Shown here in pieces: positions 42,955 to 51,834 of a stretch of 64,000 bases of DNA. The stretch lies in the NCBI RefSeq assembly GCF_018131225.1, contig NZ_JAFCMM010000001.1, forward strand, positions 372,001 through 436,000, read 5' to 3'. Within the stretch, counting starts at the first letter, position 1; each line of letters starts with the position of its first letter. Source of the stretch: Bradyrhizobium sp. U87765 SZCCT0048. GTDB lineage: Bacteria > Pseudomonadota > Alphaproteobacteria > Rhizobiales > Xanthobacteraceae. Both the position numbers and the translations under genes were made by a program. A model generated the notes under the pieces. It ran no database searches, had not been told where the DNA came from, and saw only the letters and a list, made by a program, of their open reading frames with translations.

Positions 42955-43199
42955 CGTGAATCTCCCACCGATCGATCATGGGCGGCGCGGAACACAGGGC
43001 CCCGGCCGCGACGCCGGGATCATCACGGCCCCCGCTCCGCGCGGCAAGTTCCAAAACAGCATGACTGCCAGATCGGCGGCCGGCGCGCGGTCATCGGAAC
43101 AGCGCTGTCGGCGCCCCCTGACGCACACAACGCCGCCCTGACACCGCGCCGAATCAGGCTATCACCGCACCGACCCATCTCAGACCACGGGAGATCCTG

Positions 43200-43481
43200 A
43201 TGATCCATGCTCGCCCGACGCCAGTGTGCGCGCTCCCAACCGGAACGGTGCGCATGCGAGTGCGGCTCGCCGCCGTTTGCGCGGGCGCGGCCCTGATGAT
43301 GGCCTCCGCAGCCCATGGTGCCGGCGCCGTGTACCAGGAGCCGCCGGACAGCGACTTCCGGCTCGGCCAGCGCATCAAGGTCGACGACGGCACCTGTCCC
43401 GCGGGTCAGATCAAGGAAGTCACCGCGTCCAAGCTCTCGCCCGAAGGCATTGTGCGCACGCGCGCCTGCGTCAAGCGCTAG
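43200..43481 (+). CDS. small secreted hypothetical protein, 93 aa
   Basis: The protein has a hydrophobic signal-like segment (LAAVCAGAALMMASAAHG, about 22-39) and a short mature part with DDGTCPAGQIKEVT and RTRACVKR. The two Cys could form a disulfide. It may belong to a small-protein family common in Bradyrhizobium relatives (possibly DUF6719; unverified). ATG 43200 has a GGGAG ribosome site; an internal ATG at 43254 would give a more standard signal peptide but lacks a clear ribosome site. Confidence 0.65.
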   Translation: MIHARPTPVCALPTGTVRMRVRLAAVCAGAALMMASAAHGAGAVYQEPPDSDFRLGQRIKVDDGTCPAGQIKEVTASKLSPEGIVRTRACVKR

Positions 43482-43605
43482 AGAAGCCCACATCCGAAGG
43501 TCGCGAGGGGGCGCCGGCGCGCGTCTGATCGCCCCGAGTGGGGCAAACGGGCCTCGCCAAAGTCATATGCATGCGAAAACCGGAACGCCCCGGTCCGGCT
43601 GAAAG

Positions 43606-43965
43606 CTACTGACCGTAGAGACAGGCCATGGTCGGCTTCGCCATCCGCGTCATGACGATGTCGATCTGATTTTCCTTCGCGGCCGGCAACCAGGTCCTGT
43701 CGATGGTGGGCACCCCGGTCTCGCTGATGCCGTACAGCAGCGCATCACGAACCTCGGCGTCGTCGACCATCGCCACCGCCTGCCTGTACAGACAATCGCA
43801 CACCGCCTCGGGGCGCAGCGAGCGCTTGATCATGTAGGGCGCGCAGAGGCGGATGAACTCGCCGCGCGGGTCCGGCATGTGCGAGAACGAATGCGATTGC
43901 GCGTGGGCTGCTCCGACGAACGCCATCGCAAGGCCGGCCAGTGTGGCGAGGATTTTGTCCGTCAT
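43606..43965 (-). CDS. small secreted hypothetical protein, 119 aa
   Basis: The protein has a signal peptide (residues about 1-22, cleavage after AHA) and a mature part with Cys residues in LCAPYM and AVCDCLYRQA (a Cys-x-Cys) and in MACLYGQ. This resembles small Cys-containing periplasmic proteins of unknown function. ATG 43965 lacks a strong ribosome site. A 53-aa gene ends 41 bases upstream on the same strand. Confidence 0.65.
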   Translation of the reverse strand: MTDKILATLAGLAMAFVGAAHAQSHSFSHMPDPRGEFIRLCAPYMIKRSLRPEAVCDCLYRQAVAMVDDAEVRDALLYGISETGVPTIDRTWLPAAKENQIDIVMTRMAKPTMACLYGQ

Positions 43966-44006
43966 CGGTGTCGGGGCGCGGCCGCGCGGGCTCGCATCGG
44001 AGGGAA

Positions 44007-44168
44007 TCAGCGGGCTGAGGCCGGCGCGGTCGCGACGTCGGGAGCGATCGGCGAGCCGATATAGGCGAAGGCGCCCGCACCGGGAATCGCGTCCCGGGCG
44101 ACGGAGACGTCGCGCGCCGGCACGCCCAGCACGAACGCGATGGCAAGACTGAAGCTCAGGGCGCGCAT
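44007..44168 (-). CDS. possible 53-aa small exported peptide
   Basis: This frame encodes MRALSFSLAIAFVLGVP, a convincing signal-like start, followed by a short hydrophilic tail ending APASAR. A CGGAGAC ribosome site lies about 6 bases before ATG 44168. It may form an operon with the 119-aa gene. Too short for family assignment. Confidence 0.4.
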   Translation of the reverse strand: MRALSFSLAIAFVLGVPARDVSVARDAIPGAGAFAYIGSPIAPDVATAPASAR

Positions 44169-44476
44169 GGCGTGTCTCCGGCGACGGTTTCGCGGTTTGG
44201 TCGCGGCACCCGGCAGGAAGGTTCAACTCACCACCCGCCGGGCGCGCCGCTCAGCATCGGTTAACCCCTTGCGCCGAAACCGGGAAAATTATGCGCCAGC
44301 GGCGCCGAAACCCTCCGCGGCCCGAAACTTCTGTAACAGTCGTGCGTTAGTTGAGGCCTCGCCCGCGAGGACCAGATCCCACGCCCCCGTCGCGCCCGCC
44401 CCGCTGCCCGCATCACCGCGGCTGCGAGGGTATTGGATGCCGACCGGGGGACGCCGGACCACCAGGAGGAAATGCC

Positions 44477-44698
44477 GTGGCAGACGAAACAACGTTCGGC
44501 CACTCCAAAGGCGAACGGACCACCCCTGATCGGCGGCCCGACCGGGCAGCGCCGCAGATGGCGTCGCAGCCCTCGCCGTTCCTTCACAGCAGCAACGTGT
44601 CGGTCCCGCAAACCCTGCTTCGCCTGACCGGCAGCTACAATCCCGTGCCGCCGCCGTCTTCCTGGCGCAAACAGCAGCGCCAGCCGGATGCCGCGTAG
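44477..44698 (+). CDS. possible 73-aa hypothetical protein
   Basis: A GTG at 44477 is preceded by AGGAGG at good spacing and opens a 73-codon frame starting ADETTFGHSKGER and ending RQPDAA. No motif is recognised; the composition is Pro, Ser and Arg rich. An overlapping frame from ATG 44472 is less convincing. Confidence 0.4.
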   Translation: MADETTFGHSKGERTTPDRRPDRAAPQMASQPSPFLHSSNVSVPQTLLRLTGSYNPVPPPSSWRKQQRQPDAA

Positions 44699-44761
44699 TG
44701 ATGATCGCGCCAGATCAGATATTTATCTCAATTTTCTAACCTTCCACGTGATACACTTCAC

Positions 44762-45319
44762 TCAATTGCTGAAGAAGTCCGCACACTTCTGAATGGCGTC
44801 ACCCGCGCCCCAGGGCATGACCGGAACCGACGATGTCGAGTTCTTCGGCGACCCCTCGATCAGCCGGTCTGAATAGACCATGTAGACCAGCACGTTCCGC
44901 TTGGTGTCGCAGCCCCGCACGATCTGCATCTTCTTGAAGAACAGCGAGCGCCGCTGGCGGAACATGTCGTCCCCCTGCTGGAACTTGGCCTTGAAGCGGA
45001 TCGGACCGATCTGGCGGCAAGCCAGCGAGATATCGGACACTTCTTCGGCGACGCCGAGCCAGCCCTTGATCCCGCCCTTTTCCGGAACGGTGAAATGGCA
45101 GGCCACCCCTTCGATCTCCGGGTCGTCCACCCCGTAGGTCGCGAGCTTGTCGTTCGGGGTCAACCACTTGAAGACCGTGGAGCGGCGGAAGATGAGGTCC
45201 GGCTCGTCAGAGGCGTGGGCGGCTGCCCCGAACAGCGTGGCGGCGCAGATCGCGGCGAGCACCCCCGCCCGCAAGCCGCCGGCGAGACGGCGCAGCAGGA
45301 CCTTGCTGACAAACGGCAT
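44762..45319 (-). CDS. creA: CreA family periplasmic protein
   Basis: The 185-aa protein has a signal peptide (to about residue 37) and a mature domain of the CreA family: FKWLTPNDKL, DPEIEGVACHFT, GWLGVAEEVSDISLACRQIGP and the C-terminal PWGAGDAIQKCADFF. CreA proteins are periplasmic and of unknown function, though conserved across proteobacteria. It diverges from the L,D-transpeptidase gene with about 270 bases between. That gap holds AT-rich sequence but no gene. Confidence 0.88.
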   Translation of the reverse strand: MPFVSKVLLRRLAGGLRAGVLAAICAATLFGAAAHASDEPDLIFRRSTVFKWLTPNDKLATYGVDDPEIEGVACHFTVPEKGGIKGWLGVAEEVSDISLACRQIGPIRFKAKFQQGDDMFRQRRSLFFKKMQIVRGCDTKRNVLVYMVYSDRLIEGSPKNSTSSVPVMPWGAGDAIQKCADFFSN

Positions 45320-45589
45320 TGAAATTCACTCCTAGAACAACACGCTCCGCCCCCGATGTAGGATCGCGGAACTGTGATGGGAAGCCTGACCGCAGGCGCA
45401 AATTTTCCGGCCGGCGTATTGGTGCCGGAAGATTTTGGTTAATTTTTACCTGACAATCTTTGCCCGAGCAGCGGAGCTCACTCTGGTGAACCATTCCGCG
45501 TCTTGCGACACTCATAGCGGAACCAACCGGGAATCATTGTGAGCAGTCATAAGATTCAATTCTTGGCCGTCCTGCGTAGGCAGTGTGCA

Positions 45590-45634
45590 ATGACATCCAT
45601 TTCGATGACATCCATTTCGACGACATCTCATTCG
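45590..45634 (+). repeat. 15-bp tandem repeat at the start of the L,D-transpeptidase
   Basis: Two exact 15-bp copies (ATGACATCCATTTCG) and a degenerate third encode MTSIS-MTSIS-TTSHS. Each exact copy carries an in-frame ATG, so more than one translation start is possible. The pattern suggests slippage during replication. Confidence 0.75.
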
Positions 45635-47131
45635 GGCCGACCGTCGGCGATGCTTCTCGCAGTGTGCCTCGGCGGCGCGCTGATGCTGCCGGGACCGGCA
45701 GCCGCCTACCAGATCATCTGGCCCAACCAGACCTTCGAACAAGCCGACCCGCAGCAGGCGCCTCCCGCGGCGCCGCGCAGGCGGGCGGCGCGCCCGAGCT
45801 ATCCCAAGATGGCCGATGCGCCGAAGGACCTCGTGAAGCCGCGTGGGCCGGTGATCATCGCTATCTCGATCGACAAGCAGCATCTGAAGATTTACGACGC
45901 CAACGGCTTGTTCGCCGAGTCGCCTGTTTCCACGGGCGTGCGCGGACACGCAACGCCGATGGGCGTGTTCAGCATCATCCAGAAGAACAAATGGCACCGC
46001 TCGAACCTCTACAGCGACGCGCCGATGCCTTACATGCAGCGCATCACCTGGTCCGGCGTCGCCCTGCACGCCGGCGTGGTGCCCGGCCATCCGGCGTCTC
46101 ATGGCTGCATCCGCATGCCGATGGCCTTCGCCACCAAGCTGTGGGCATGGACGAGGCTCGGTGCCCGGGTGATCGTCGCTCCCGGCGACGTGGCACCGGA
46201 GAACATCAGCCACCCGGCCCTGTTCACCCATGCGCCGGATGCCTCCGCATCGGCAACGCCGGTCGACAAGGCGGCCGACGCGCCCCCCGCGAAGCCGGAC
46301 AAGGCCGCAGAGGCCACCTCAGAGTCATCGTCGGCAGTGGCCGATCTGCGGCTCGTCCCCAAGCATGACGATGTGCCGATGACCGCGGGCGCGCCCGCCG
46401 CGGCAAGCAGCGAGCGCATTCGCCTCGCCAATGCGGACGCAGCCCTGGCGCCCGCAGGCCCCATCGCCCCCCCGACCCGCACCGACGCCCGTCCTGCCGA
46501 GGCGATCGGGTCCGCGCCGCTGCCCGCGCTGGCCGGCGACAGCGGCGTGAACGCGGCGGCGCCGCAAATCCCGGCCGATCAGGCCCAGACCCCTGCGAAG
46601 GATCCGCCCGACGCAGCGTCCGACACCAAGGCGCCTGCCGTCGGCGCGACCAAGGACACCGCGGCGAAGCCGCAGGCACCTGTTGCGGCGGCTCCCCCCA
46701 AGCGCAGCGGTCACATCGCCGTGCTGATCAGCCGCAAGGAAAACCGCCTCTATGTCCGGCAGAATTTCGAACCGCTGTTCGACGTGCCGGTGACGATCGC
46801 GCAGAACGACCGCCCGCTCGGCACGCATGTGTTCACGGCCCGGGCGGACAGCGACGCGCCCGGCACATTCCGCTGGTCCGTGACGTCCCTGCCCGCACGC
46901 AAGGTCGCGACCGATGACGCCACACCGCACCGCCGTCGCGTCGCCGCGTCGACGGTCGAGCCGCTGCCGCCGGTGACACCGGCCGAGGCACTGGACCGCC
47001 TGGCCCTTCCCGAAGACGCCATGATGCGGATCGCCGCGGCCATCGCGCCGGGCGGCTCGATCATCGTCTCCGACCAGGGACTGGGTGGCGAGACGGGCCT
47101 CGGCACCGACTTTATCGTGCCGCTGCGCTGA
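45590..47131 (+). CDS. L,D-transpeptidase with YkuD domain and degenerate second module
   Basis: The protein (513 aa from ATG 45590) has a signal peptide after the repeated N-terminus (hydrophobic LLAVCLGGALML). The YkuD catalytic domain (about 80-210) carries HAGVVPGHPASHGCIRMP with nucleophile Cys173, and would cross-link peptidoglycan or attach lipoproteins. A long Ala/Pro/Asp-rich linker (about 220-380) follows. The C-terminal part (about 385-513) looks like a second YkuD-like fold (HIAVLISRKENRLYV, IIVSDQGLGGETGLGTDF) but lacks His/Cys. Start is ambiguous: GTG 45539, ATG 45590, 45605 or 45650. Confidence 0.88.
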   Translation: MTSISMTSISTTSHSGRPSAMLLAVCLGGALMLPGPAAAYQIIWPNQTFEQADPQQAPPAAPRRRAARPSYPKMADAPKDLVKPRGPVIIAISIDKQHLKIYDANGLFAESPVSTGVRGHATPMGVFSIIQKNKWHRSNLYSDAPMPYMQRITWSGVALHAGVVPGHPASHGCIRMPMAFATKLWAWTRLGARVIVAPGDVAPENISHPALFTHAPDASASATPVDKAADAPPAKPDKAAEATSESSSAVADLRLVPKHDDVPMTAGAPAAASSERIRLANADAALAPAGPIAPPTRTDARPAEAIGSAPLPALAGDSGVNAAAPQIPADQAQTPAKDPPDAASDTKAPAVGATKDTAAKPQAPVAAAPPKRSGHIAVLISRKENRLYVRQNFEPLFDVPVTIAQNDRPLGTHVFTARADSDAPGTFRWSVTSLPARKVATDDATPHRRRVAASTVEPLPPVTPAEALDRLALPEDAMMRIAAAIAPGGSIIVSDQGLGGETGLGTDFIVPLR

Positions 47132-47209
47132 GAGGCCGATGGCTGGCCCGTGACGGACGGCGCGCGGCCGGTCGCCTCGCGCACCGTCATGGGGTAGAAG
47201 TCGGGCGCC

Positions 47210-48835
47210 ATGGATACCGCCACAAAGCCCGCTTCCGTCCCGCCCCCGGCCCGCGACGCGCTCGCGCGCCTGACTTGGTTCGGCCCGCGCTACGGATTTG
47301 CCGCGATCCTGCTGGCGCTGGCGGGCTCGTTCTTCGTGTTCGGCTACGCCTCGGCGTACTGGCGCAATGCCGACATGGACTTCATGGTCATCTACAACGC
47401 CCTTGCCCTCAATGATGGCCGGCCGCAGCTCTATTTCGACCATCCGGCCTATCTCACCATCCTGTCGGTCAAGGTCTGGTTTCAACTGCTCCATGCACTC
47501 GGATGGCTCGACGCCTGGACGCTGTCCGCGATCCCGCCGGCGACCGACCGCGCCGCATTCGATGCCGCGATGCAGGCAGCGGTCCGTGCCGGGCGGGTGC
47601 TCGCCCTCCTCACCGCGACCGGCTGCGTGGCGATCTTTCATGCCCTGATCCGGCGGATCGTCCGCGACTGGCAGGTCGCGCTGCTCGCCACGCTGGCCTT
47701 CGCATTCTCCGGCGGCGTCGCCGTGCATTTGCGCATCCTGCGCAGCGAACTGATCGCCGCCTTCGGCATGGTGTTCGCCCTGATGCTGCTGATCGTGGTC
47801 GGCCGCCGCAGCGCGACATGGCGTCCGCTGGCGATCGCGCTGGCGGCGGCCAGTTGCGTGCTCGGCCTCGAGAACAAGGTGCATGCGGTCCTGTTGATCG
47901 CCGCACTTCCGGCGTTGCTGCTGCCGTTCGGCTCGGCCGAAAGCGCCAGCCGTGGACCGTGGATCCGCCCTGTCGGATGGCTCCTTGCCGCAGGCGCGGT
48001 GCTGCTGGCGGTGCTTGCCGCCGGCACCGCGAAACCGCTGATCGTCGCCGGCCTCGCGCCGCAGGCGCTGGCCGACGCAGGCTTGCGCCCGATCGGATCA
48101 CCCGGCACCTACCAGAGTGTCCTGCTGCTGTGGATCCTGGCAGGCATGGCCACCTACGCCATGGTGTGGCGTGTCAGCGTCCCTGAGACCATCGCAGCGA
48201 TGGCCGCTGCGCTCGGCGGCGCCGCGCTGGGGCTGCTTGCGCTGAACGTCTCCTACAACATCGGCGACGTCGTCGCGGTGATGAATCCGCTGGAACGCAT
48301 GCTGAGCTTCGCCGATCCGGAGACTGCAACGGCCACCGCCGGTGGCGTCACCGGCATCGTCCGGCTGCTGTTCGAAGGCATCGGAATGGTGCTGGCGCGG
48401 CTGACTTTCGTTCTCCACGCCTCCGCCCGGCCGACCGTGTTTCTCACCTGGCTGATCATTCCAGGCATCGTCTACGCATGGCGCCGCGGCGAACGGCAAA
48501 CCGCCGTCCAGGCCCTGCTGCTGCTGCTCGCCGCCATCGGCATCGATGCGCTCGGCATCCGCCGCGGGCTGAAGACCGAATATTTCATCTTCACCGATCC
48601 GCTGATCATCCTCGCCGGCGCAGTCCTGCTCGACCGCCTTGACGAGATCCGAACCTGGCGTCTGGCCTTTCCGGTCGGCGCGGCCTTGTGCGCCATCCAT
48701 TTCGTGCTCGCTCACGCCGAGCCCGTGCACTACATGACCAAGCAGCGCGGGCCTGAAGAGATCTGCCTGTGGAACAAGTCCTACATGCCGCTGCTGCCTC
48801 TGCCGTGGTGCCCCGAGCCGCCACCCCGGACATAA
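47210..48835 (+). CDS. polytopic inner-membrane protein, glycosyltransferase-like
   Basis: The 541-aa protein has about 11-12 hydrophobic segments and an early acidic pair in WRNADMDFMVIYNAL (about 50-64), as in GT-C-fold mannosyl- or arabinosyl-type transferases. It ends in a Cys/Trp/Pro-rich tail (EEICLWNKSY, LPWCPEPPP). I cannot assign a family or substrate with certainty. It lies 78 bases after the L,D-transpeptidase on the same strand, so an envelope role is plausible but inferred. Confidence 0.7.
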   Translation: MDTATKPASVPPPARDALARLTWFGPRYGFAAILLALAGSFFVFGYASAYWRNADMDFMVIYNALALNDGRPQLYFDHPAYLTILSVKVWFQLLHALGWLDAWTLSAIPPATDRAAFDAAMQAAVRAGRVLALLTATGCVAIFHALIRRIVRDWQVALLATLAFAFSGGVAVHLRILRSELIAAFGMVFALMLLIVVGRRSATWRPLAIALAAASCVLGLENKVHAVLLIAALPALLLPFGSAESASRGPWIRPVGWLLAAGAVLLAVLAAGTAKPLIVAGLAPQALADAGLRPIGSPGTYQSVLLLWILAGMATYAMVWRVSVPETIAAMAAALGGAALGLLALNVSYNIGDVVAVMNPLERMLSFADPETATATAGGVTGIVRLLFEGIGMVLARLTFVLHASARPTVFLTWLIIPGIVYAWRRGERQTAVQALLLLLAAIGIDALGIRRGLKTEYFIFTDPLIILAGAVLLDRLDEIRTWRLAFPVGAALCAIHFVLAHAEPVHYMTKQRGPEEICLWNKSYMPLLPLPWCPEPPPRT

Positions 48836-48906
48836 CGCCCTGTTGATCCGGACCATGGCGCAAATCAGATAGGGTCGCAGGCCATGGCCGTTACGGGGAG
48901 CGCATC

Positions 48907-49485
48907 ATGATCCACCGCAGACACGTCCTGATGATGCTCGGCGCTGGTGTTGCGGGCGCAGCCAGCTCTGGTGCCCGCGCCGAGACCGCACCCGCGCTCA
49001 GCCGGATCACCGCCTACGGCTTCGCGTTCACCGGCCTCGGCGGCAAGGATATCCGCCTGTCCGACTATGCCGGCCGGCCGGTGCTGGTCGTCAACACCGC
49101 CTCGCTGTGTGGCTACACGCCGCAATATACCGGGCTGCAGCAGCTGTGGACCGAGTTTCAAGCGCAGGGGCTGATGGTGATCGGCGTGCCATCGAACGAT
49201 TTCGGCAGCCAGGAGCCCGGCGGCGCGGACGAGATCGACCGCACCGCGCATGCGCAGTATGGCGTGACCTTTCCGATCACCGCGAAGACGGTGGTGCGCG
49301 GCCCGGCCGCGCACCCGTTCTATCGCTGGGCCGCGGCGGAGCGGCCGAAGGAGGTTCCGGCCTGGAACTTCCACAAGTACCTTCTGGGACGGGATGGCTA
49401 CATCGCCGACGTCTTCGCCAGCGCCGTCGAGCCGACCGACACCCGCGTCAAGACCGCGATTGGCCGGGCGCTGACCTCTGCGTGA
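48907..49485 (+). CDS. periplasmic glutathione peroxidase
   Basis: The 192-aa thiol peroxidase has the N-terminal HRRHVLMM followed by a hydrophobic stretch, a Tat-like signal ending ARA at about 25. The family motif NTASLCGYTPQY gives peroxidatic Cys68, then VIGVPSNDFGSQEP and PAWNFHKYLL with the Trp-Asn-Phe. It is cysteine-based rather than selenocysteine. It would reduce peroxides in the periplasm, using thioredoxin-like donors. A GGGGAG ribosome site precedes ATG 48907. Confidence 0.92.
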   Translation: MIHRRHVLMMLGAGVAGAASSGARAETAPALSRITAYGFAFTGLGGKDIRLSDYAGRPVLVVNTASLCGYTPQYTGLQQLWTEFQAQGLMVIGVPSNDFGSQEPGGADEIDRTAHAQYGVTFPITAKTVVRGPAAHPFYRWAAAERPKEVPAWNFHKYLLGRDGYIADVFASAVEPTDTRVKTAIGRALTSA

Positions 49486-49641
49486 TCGACCGCGCTGAGG
49501 CCTTCATCACCCCCTCGCCTGAAGCCGCCTGCCGACCCCGTGCGGGCGCATTCTCCACCCGGTCGGCCCTCCGTGGCCACCGTGGCGACTCAGTCGCGCC
49601 TACACTAGGATGACGCCTGCGGCAATGGAACCGCGGCACCA

Positions 49642-49659
49642 CGGCAAGAAATCTTGCCG
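49642..49659 (+). other. stem-loop in the leader of the deacetylase gene
   Basis: CGGCAAGA-AA-TCTTGCCG forms an 8-bp inverted repeat (realistically a 7-bp stem with a 4-nt loop), 20 bases before ATG 49680 and close to its GGGAG ribosome site. Confidence 0.45.
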
Positions 49660-49679
49660 CAAGAACGGCGGGGAGTTCG

Positions 49680-50615
49680 ATGCGGATCACGACCGGTTTG
49701 ATGTTCGCAAGTGCTGTGTCGGCTTTGATGTTCACGGCGGCGGCTGCACAGACGCCCGCGCGTCCGGCCGCCGCGCCACAGACCGCGACGGCCGCTCCCG
49801 CCAGCCCGCCGGCCAGTGCCGACAAGACCGCCTGTGCCAATCCCGACGCGCTCGGTGTCGCCCGCGTGGTGCAGATCGACACCACCGGCGGCCCCGGCTT
49901 TGGTTTCGAACACTTCAAGCAGCTCGACTTCCTGCGCGACAAGGAGGTGGTGCTGACCTTCGACGATGGTCCCTGGCCCAACAACACGCCGGCCGTGCTC
50001 AAGGCACTCGCCGACGAATGCACCAAGGGGCTGTTCTTCCCGATCGGCAAGCACGCCACCTATCATCCGGAAATTCTCCGGCAGGTGCTGGCGCAAGGGC
50101 ACACCGTCGGCGCCCACACCTGGTCGCATGCCGTCCTGACACGCAAGGGCATGACCGAACAGGCCGCGAAAGACGAAATCGAAAAAGGCTTCAGCGCCGT
50201 GCGCTGGGCGCTCGAGGCACCTCCCGCGCCATTCTTCCGCTTCCCGGCCCTGCAGCATCCGCCGGCAATGGTCACTTATCTCGGCCAGCGCAACATCGGC
50301 ATCTGGTCCTGCGACGTCGACTCCTTTGACTTCAAGACCAGGAACGCCGATCAGGTCATCACCAACGTGATGACCAAGCTCGACAAGCTCGGCAAGGGCA
50401 TCATCCTGATGCACGACTTCCAGAAGCACACCGCCGAGGCGCTGCCCACGCTACTGCGACGGCTGAAGGCTGGCGGATACAAGGTGGTGCAGATCAAGGC
50501 GAAGGGCGCCGTGCAGACCATTCCGAGCTATGATGAAGCTCTGGCCAAGGACACCAAGCTGCCGACCATCAGCAGCCGCCCCGTCTCGAGCGTCGTGCAA
50601 ACCATCTCGGAGTAG
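49680..50615 (+). CDS. polysaccharide deacetylase, NodB-type
   Basis: The 311-aa exported enzyme has a signal peptide (to about residue 23), an Ala/Pro-rich linker and a NodB domain (about 88-290). TFDDGP (93-98) supplies the catalytic and metal Asp; HTWSH (146-150) supplies the metal His; FFRFPALQHPP and ILMHD complete the set. It would deacetylate N-acetyl sugars in peptidoglycan or an exopolysaccharide; which is unclear. GGGGAG ribosome site. Next to the DHFR-like gene after 35 bases. Confidence 0.9.
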   Translation: MRITTGLMFASAVSALMFTAAAAQTPARPAAAPQTATAAPASPPASADKTACANPDALGVARVVQIDTTGGPGFGFEHFKQLDFLRDKEVVLTFDDGPWPNNTPAVLKALADECTKGLFFPIGKHATYHPEILRQVLAQGHTVGAHTWSHAVLTRKGMTEQAAKDEIEKGFSAVRWALEAPPAPFFRFPALQHPPAMVTYLGQRNIGIWSCDVDSFDFKTRNADQVITNVMTKLDKLGKGIILMHDFQKHTAEALPTLLRRLKAGGYKVVQIKAKGAVQTIPSYDEALAKDTKLPTISSRPVSSVVQTISE

Positions 50616-50650
50616 ATCTTGAACTGCCAGTTGCTCGCCGGATCGCCACG

Positions 50651-51208
50651 ATGACCGTGTTGCGTATCGAAGGGTTTGTCATCGTGTCGGCCGACGGCAT
50701 GCTGGCGAATGCCGACCGCGTCATGCCACAGACCCTGAAGTTTGCGGGCGATCAGCGCTTCTTCGATGCCGCGCTCGACGCCGCTGATCTCGTGGTGCAC
50801 GGCCGCGACTCGTACGAGGATCAACCCAACTCGCCACGCCGGACCCGGATCGTCCTGACCCGGTCCGTCGCCGCGCTTGCCCCCGCACCGGACAATCCGA
50901 AGGCAACCCTTTGGAACCCGGCAGGCGCGCGCTTCGAGGAGGCCTGCGAGGCGGCGGGGGTCCGCGCCGGTACGGCCGCCATTATCGGCGGACCTGCCGT
51001 TTTTGCGATGTTCCTCCCGCGCTACGACACGTTCTGGCTGTCCGAAGCGCCTCAGGTCAGAATCCCCGGCGGCCTTGGTGCCTTCCCCGGGGTGCCCGAG
51101 CGCACGCCACACGACATCCTGCGCGCCGCGGGTCTTGCCCCGACCGACCGGCAAGTGCTCGATGTCGACGGCCCGGTGACGGTCACCGCATGGCGCAGGG
51201 AAAGCTGA
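50651..51208 (+). CDS. dihydrofolate reductase-family (RibD-like) protein
   Basis: The 185-aa protein resembles the DHFR/RibD C-terminal family: IEGFVIVSADGMLA near 6-19, VVHGRDSYE, IVLTRS and AAIIGGPAVF, ending with a beta strand. It is likely an NADPH-dependent reductase; the substrate is unknown and it is not the main folate enzyme. The gene converges on doxX with 43 bases between. Confidence 0.82.
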   Translation: MTVLRIEGFVIVSADGMLANADRVMPQTLKFAGDQRFFDAALDAADLVVHGRDSYEDQPNSPRRTRIVLTRSVAALAPAPDNPKATLWNPAGARFEEACEAAGVRAGTAAIIGGPAVFAMFLPRYDTFWLSEAPQVRIPGGLGAFPGVPERTPHDILRAAGLAPTDRQVLDVDGPVTVTAWRRES

Positions 51209-51251
51209 TCGCGAGTGCGCCTGATCGCCGGCAGGCAGCGCCCTCGCCGGA

Positions 51252-51701
51252 TCAATGCTCGGCGTAGGCGATCCCGTCGCCACCACGGCGAGGATAGCCG
51301 ACAATGATCAGCAGCGCTCCGATCAGCGACAGGTTCTTGAGGGCGTGCATCGTCTGGTTGACGCGCTCCGCTCCGGTCAGATCCCAGAAGTTATGATTGT
51401 AGAACGTCGCGACCATCACGAACATGATGAGAATGATGGCGAAAAATCGCGCGCCGAAATTCAGCGCGATCATCAACCCGCAGATGATTTCAATCGCCGA
51501 GGCCGAGATGGCGAGCTGCTGCGCGATCGGCATGCCCGTGAGGCTTTCGAGCTGGGTGGTGTAGGCCGTCAGCGCTGCCGGAATAGCCACCTTGGTGGCG
51601 ATGTCCTGGGCCGTCGCCGCCAGGTCGACCAGGTTCGAGACGCCTGAGAAAACAAACAGCACTGCAAAAAGAATACGCCCGATCGCGACAATTCCAGACA
51701 T
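51252..51701 (-). CDS. DoxX family membrane protein
   Basis: The 149-aa protein has four membrane segments: about 3-20 (GIVAIGRILFAVLFVFSGV), 60-80, 83-103 and 118-135. The early RILFAVLFVFSGVSNL is a DoxX signature. These proteins associate with electron transport or redox homeostasis; here the role is unknown. ATG 51701 is preferred; starts at 51713 or 51776 extend the N-terminus by basic sequence with no family match. Confidence 0.82.
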   Translation of the reverse strand: MSGIVAIGRILFAVLFVFSGVSNLVDLAATAQDIATKVAIPAALTAYTTQLESLTGMPIAQQLAISASAIEIICGLMIALNFGARFFAIILIMFVMVATFYNHNFWDLTGAERVNQTMHALKNLSLIGALLIIVGYPRRGGDGIAYAEH

Positions 51702-51834
51702 GCCAGGCCCCATTCGACGGTAACGACCACGGGGCGATCCCCGGGGAGCGCTCATGAGTCTCCCGGTCGCCGGCAACGAGTATGACCCGAGCCGGCGACT
51801 TGTCCAATGTCCGGATACAGGGAGCGTCGCGGCC

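Noticed and set aside
43531..43544. Small hairpin GCCCC-GAGT-GGGGC between convergent small genes
   Set aside because: Only 5-bp arms and no T-tract; too weak to call a terminator.
47132..47209. Inverted GAGGC/GCCTC pair between the L,D-transpeptidase and membrane protein genes
   Set aside because: Short arms and large loop in GC-rich DNA are expected by chance.
49107..49613. 168-codon frame overlapping the glutathione peroxidase
   Set aside because: Alternate frame with Arg-rich composition typical of a shadow.
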